Origin: Megamerina dolium
Taxonomy: Eukaryota > Arthropoda > Insecta > Diptera > Megamerinidae
Assembly (NCBI GenBank): GCA_963854835.1
Contig: OY978526.1
Location: 29,005,073-29,069,072 of the forward strand
Direction of reading: 5' to 3'
DNA: 64,000 bases
Made by a program: the position numbers and the translations under genes. This document shows, piece by piece, positions 60,770 through 64,000 of this stretch; position 1 is the stretch's first letter, and every line of letters begins with the position of its first letter. The notes under the pieces are model-generated. The model did no database searches and was not told where the DNA came from. It was given only the letters and a program-made list of their open reading frames with translations.

Positions 60770-62061
60770 TAATTCGAGTGATTTTCTTTGTTTAAATTTA
60801 ATAGAGAAAATTGATTTGATTTTAAAAAGTAAATTTATTCATCATTATTATTATCATATTTCATCCTTAAACATAATAATTACTACAAATCATTTAATTC
60901 ATTCGTTTTTAATAAATTTTCTTGTATATTTATTTATTTTATGCAAACTAATAAAAAAAATAAACCTGTTTTGTTCGTTTGATTTTAATATCTGAAAATT
61001 TTATAATCATCACCATCGTCATTTTTAGCATTTGAAAATTTCATAGGAGAAATAAATCAATTCAACATAAAAAATATATATATCGTATACGTGCTTTTGT
61101 ATAGTTTGCAATTATGGTAAACGGTATTTTGTTAAAGTAATAAATTCTTAGAAAGAAATTGCACTATGCTGGAGGGAAAGCTAATGTGGATGGTATGGTA
61201 TATAATAGAGTAGTGTAATAATAGGAAACATGTCTGCAGTTTGTCATCGTCGCTGGTAGAATGGGGCAATTTTTAGTTGCACTACGATGACATCATCTTT
61301 TGATTGTGGCAATAAAAACAAGTGAACAAATATTCATCCCTATCATGGTAATCGAACAATGAGTCGACGAAAATACTTGTAAATAAAATTACTGGCATTA
61401 TTTGTCATTAATTTGAGGAAAAATTAAATATTCGAAATTTTTAAATATTTTCTTAAATGAATTTATTCGAAAAATGTGAGTAGTCAGTCGATAACCTTGA
61501 TAGAAATGATTATAACCATAATTAAATACAAACGTATTTAGAAAGTAGTGAAAAATAATTGTTTAGAAAATTATTTTATTTTTGTTTTTATGATTTCACT
61601 TTTATTATATCATTATAATTAGTTTGGGCTATATAAACAATAATCCACTACGATTTTTTTTTTGCTTTCGTAGCAGATGAGTAGAACATTTGAGATAGAA
61701 GAGAATAACTAAGAATTTTGAATCGATCCATATTATACATATCATGTCAATGGATTAATTTATTAAAAATTATTATTATTATTATTATTGTGTTTTTTTC
61801 TGTCTTTAATTTCGATTCTTTAATTATATCGTGTAGCAATATGATTTTCCAATTGTTTATTGTATATATATTTTTATTCGCAGCAGCAACACACACACAC
61901 AAGTTTTTCTTCTGTTTTCCTTCTATGATTCGTATTATATTAGTTTAATGATGTTGCCGTAGATGTTGTTGTTGTTGTTTTGTATTGATTTATTTATATT
62001 TATATAGAGATGTATATGTATATATATGTATAGAGTAATTGGATAATTGTGTAGAATTACA
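60770..62061. other. AT-rich spacer between convergent ARMC5 and Rab7
   Basis: Probably includes the Rab7 3' UTR on the minus strand. It has (ATT)n at 61770-61790 and short GTT/CA tracts. No gene seen. Confidence 0.45.
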
Positions 62062-62858
62062 TTAGCATTGACAATTATCAGCATTACCAGGACGACTATT
62101 GCGATCGGCATTAAGGCGGATTTGATCTGGGAATTCATTGTAAAGTTCAACCTGAAAGAGAGAGAGAAAGAAATATAAGTACAAATGAAGGAAAAATCAC
62201 TACTACCCCCTTCAATTTACCTCGGCTTCTTGTGCCAATGCATTTTTGGCGATCGTTTGAAATGCCAACTCTACGTTGGTGCCATCCTTCGCTGACGTCT
62301 CATAATAAGGTATATCATTTTTCGATTGACACCATTGTTGTGCTCGTCGCGTTGACACTTGACGATTATCCAAATCGACCTTATTGCCGAGCACAACAAA
62401 TGGAAAATGTTCCGGATCACGTGGTGAGGCTTGTATTAGAAACTCATCACGCCATGAGTCGAGATTTTTAAATGAATTCGGTGCGGTTACATCATAAACG
62501 AGGACACAACAATCGGCGCCACGATAAAAGGCCACACCCAATGATTGAAAACGTTCCTGGCCGGCTGTATCCCAAATCTAAAGAAGACAAACAATGCAAG
62601 AAACATTTAAGTACGGACATACAATCATCATCATCATCGCATACAATATAATCAAATTCATTGTATTCAACGACTTACTTGCATTGTGACGACACGATCA
62701 TCGACAACCACTTCCTTTGTACAGAAATCAGCACCAATTGTTGCTTTGTATTGATTTGAGAAGCGTTTGTTCACATATTGATTCATTAGCGATGTCTTGC
62801 CCACACTACTATCGCCCAATATGATCACTTTAAGCAATGACTTCTTGCGTGTTGCCAT
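62062..62858 (-). CDS. Rab7: Rab7 small GTPase
   Basis: Three exons on the minus strand (62679-62858, 62221-62577, 62062-62151) give 208 residues, the usual Rab7 length. Rab7 controls late endosome and lysosome traffic and autophagosome fusion. Visible motifs are the P-loop GDSSVGKTS (about 15-23), switch I Thr in [14 protein letters not shown] (63-68), NKVD (125-128), SAK in the guanine-specificity loop, and a C-terminal CQC for double geranylgeranylation. The start ATG opens [15 protein letters not shown], as in other fly Rab7 proteins. No residue expected for nucleotide binding is missing. Confidence 0.97.
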
Positions 62859-64000
62859 CTTTGTTATTCAATTAGGTTAATAATTACGCGTTACGAGTTA
62901 TATAGGATGGATTGCACTTAGCTGACGCCTCAGTGGCTCTTTATAATCAAAGTTCGAAGTAAGAAATTACAAGATCACAAAAACAAACAACTGCAAATAA
63001 AAGAAATTGGGTTAATATAAATTGCGTATTTTGACTTGCTTATATTGAGATAAGAGCAGTTGCCTATCATGTTTCTAAGTCTAGCTAAATCTATCTTGAC
63101 CTAACACTACAAAGTGGTGTATTGAGTTTATAAGAGTATCATATTATCTAAAATGCATATTAAGTGATTCATCCAATAATCGTAGCATATTTTTCTGAGT
63201 CTTTAATGATGTTCTTTGTGTAATCTGATAAGGACCCGCATAATTGTTTCAACGAAAGTGAAACTATTATGCGGGTGAAGTGAAGTGAAAATATGTATAT
63301 ATATATATATATCGATATATAATTATTTAAATACAATTTTATGATTTGCAATAAAGTAAATGTTCAATGACAAAAATAAACAACAAAGAACCTTGAACAA
63401 TAAGTATTTGCATTTTCTATATGATGAAACTTGAGTAGAAAAAAAAAATAAAAAAAATCCGCTAACACTTAAAACGTAGGTATTACGTGAAACATTCGCA
63501 TTTTAGTATACGAGAACTCGTACGTAACGCCCCTATCTCATAATTGCAATATGAATCTTAAATTTAAATACTGGACTCTTATTTAGCATTCGAAAATTAA
63601 TCGCTTTTTTTTGTTTCTTTCTTTGATCACGAGATCAGCTGAATTTGCTGAAATTAATGACACATAATCGCTCGCACGTAACCAGTAGTAACTATAGTAT
63701 GTAGATACAAATCCATTGGCACTCCCCTTCCATATTCCTGTTAAATAATCAGACACAGTCTACCATCACATATTATCGTCGCATATACAAACAACCACTT
63801 TATAATTGTTCTTCCGTTATCATCGTCACTATTATTTTACTTGATTTTTCCATTTCCAATTTCCTCCATAATTTAATTAATTGCGTCTATGTTACCTTTT
63901 ACCAGATCAAACTTTTTCTTCTACAAATTTGACGATTGACTGTGCAAATTCAACAATTTGTATTACATACAATCATTTTTCGTTTAGGTATGAGAGTGTG
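62859..64000. other. Upstream region of Rab7, no coding
   Basis: Probable Rab7 promoter and 5' UTR, perhaps with a non-coding first exon. It has an E-box-like ATCAGCTGAA at 63634-63643 and a short inverted pair ATGCGGG/CCCGCAT near 63235-63277 (TAATAGTTTCACTTTCG type). No other gene is visible. Confidence 0.4.

Overview
The window is nuclear DNA of a higher fly (Diptera, Schizophora). It is very AT-rich, with compact multi-exon genes, introns with GT-AG ends, and proteins closely resembling Drosophila families. The transposon load, large intergenic spaces and style of the repeats fit a tephritid fruit fly (Bactrocera, Zeugodacus or Ceratitis type) better than Drosophila. That placement is an inference; no species can be named from sequence alone.

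Layout. 1-24.4 kb has almost no exons. It probably lies in a long 5' intron or upstream space of a receptor tyrosine phosphatase gene and is filled with transposons and old repeats. One candidate short first exon (7685-7746) has an intact ATG reading frame and a good splice donor. 24.4-29.4 kb holds the cytoplasmic half of Ptp99A on the plus strand: an active D1 domain, a D2 domain lacking its catalytic Cys, and a long homopolymer-rich tail. 29.4-46.2 kb is gene-poor: AT-rich DNA, a palindrome-rich repeat, LINE fragments, a third Tc1 copy, a DD41D mariner-like element nested in an older Tc1 relic, and a 1.9 kb repeat-built element. 46.2-62.9 kb is a dense housekeeping cluster: a C2orf42-like protein (-), the Get1/WRB tail-anchor receptor subunit (+), a divergent linker-histone-domain gene (+), mitochondrial GatA (-) with the complex I gene NDUFB11 nested antisense in its third intron, ARMC5 (+) and Rab7 (-).

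The genes do not form one pathway. GatA and NDUFB11 are both mitochondrial; Get1 and Rab7 both serve the endomembrane system; Ptp99A is a neuronal/axonal receptor phosphatase in Drosophila. From memory, Ptp99A and Rab7 both lie on Drosophila chromosome 3R, so Muller element E is the likely counterpart.

Mobile DNA is the other main content. There are three near-identical Tc1-like (DD34E) copies, two of them with a full transposase frame; two or more older Tc1 relics; an intact DD41D element; an internally deleted mariner; a piggyBac-style MITE flanked by TTAA; and LINE pieces. A tRNA-headed SINE shares its 3' end with a LINE in the same window. A family built of roughly 180 bp monomers recurs in five clusters, in both orientations. 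I saw no rRNA genes, CRISPR arrays or intact tRNA genes.
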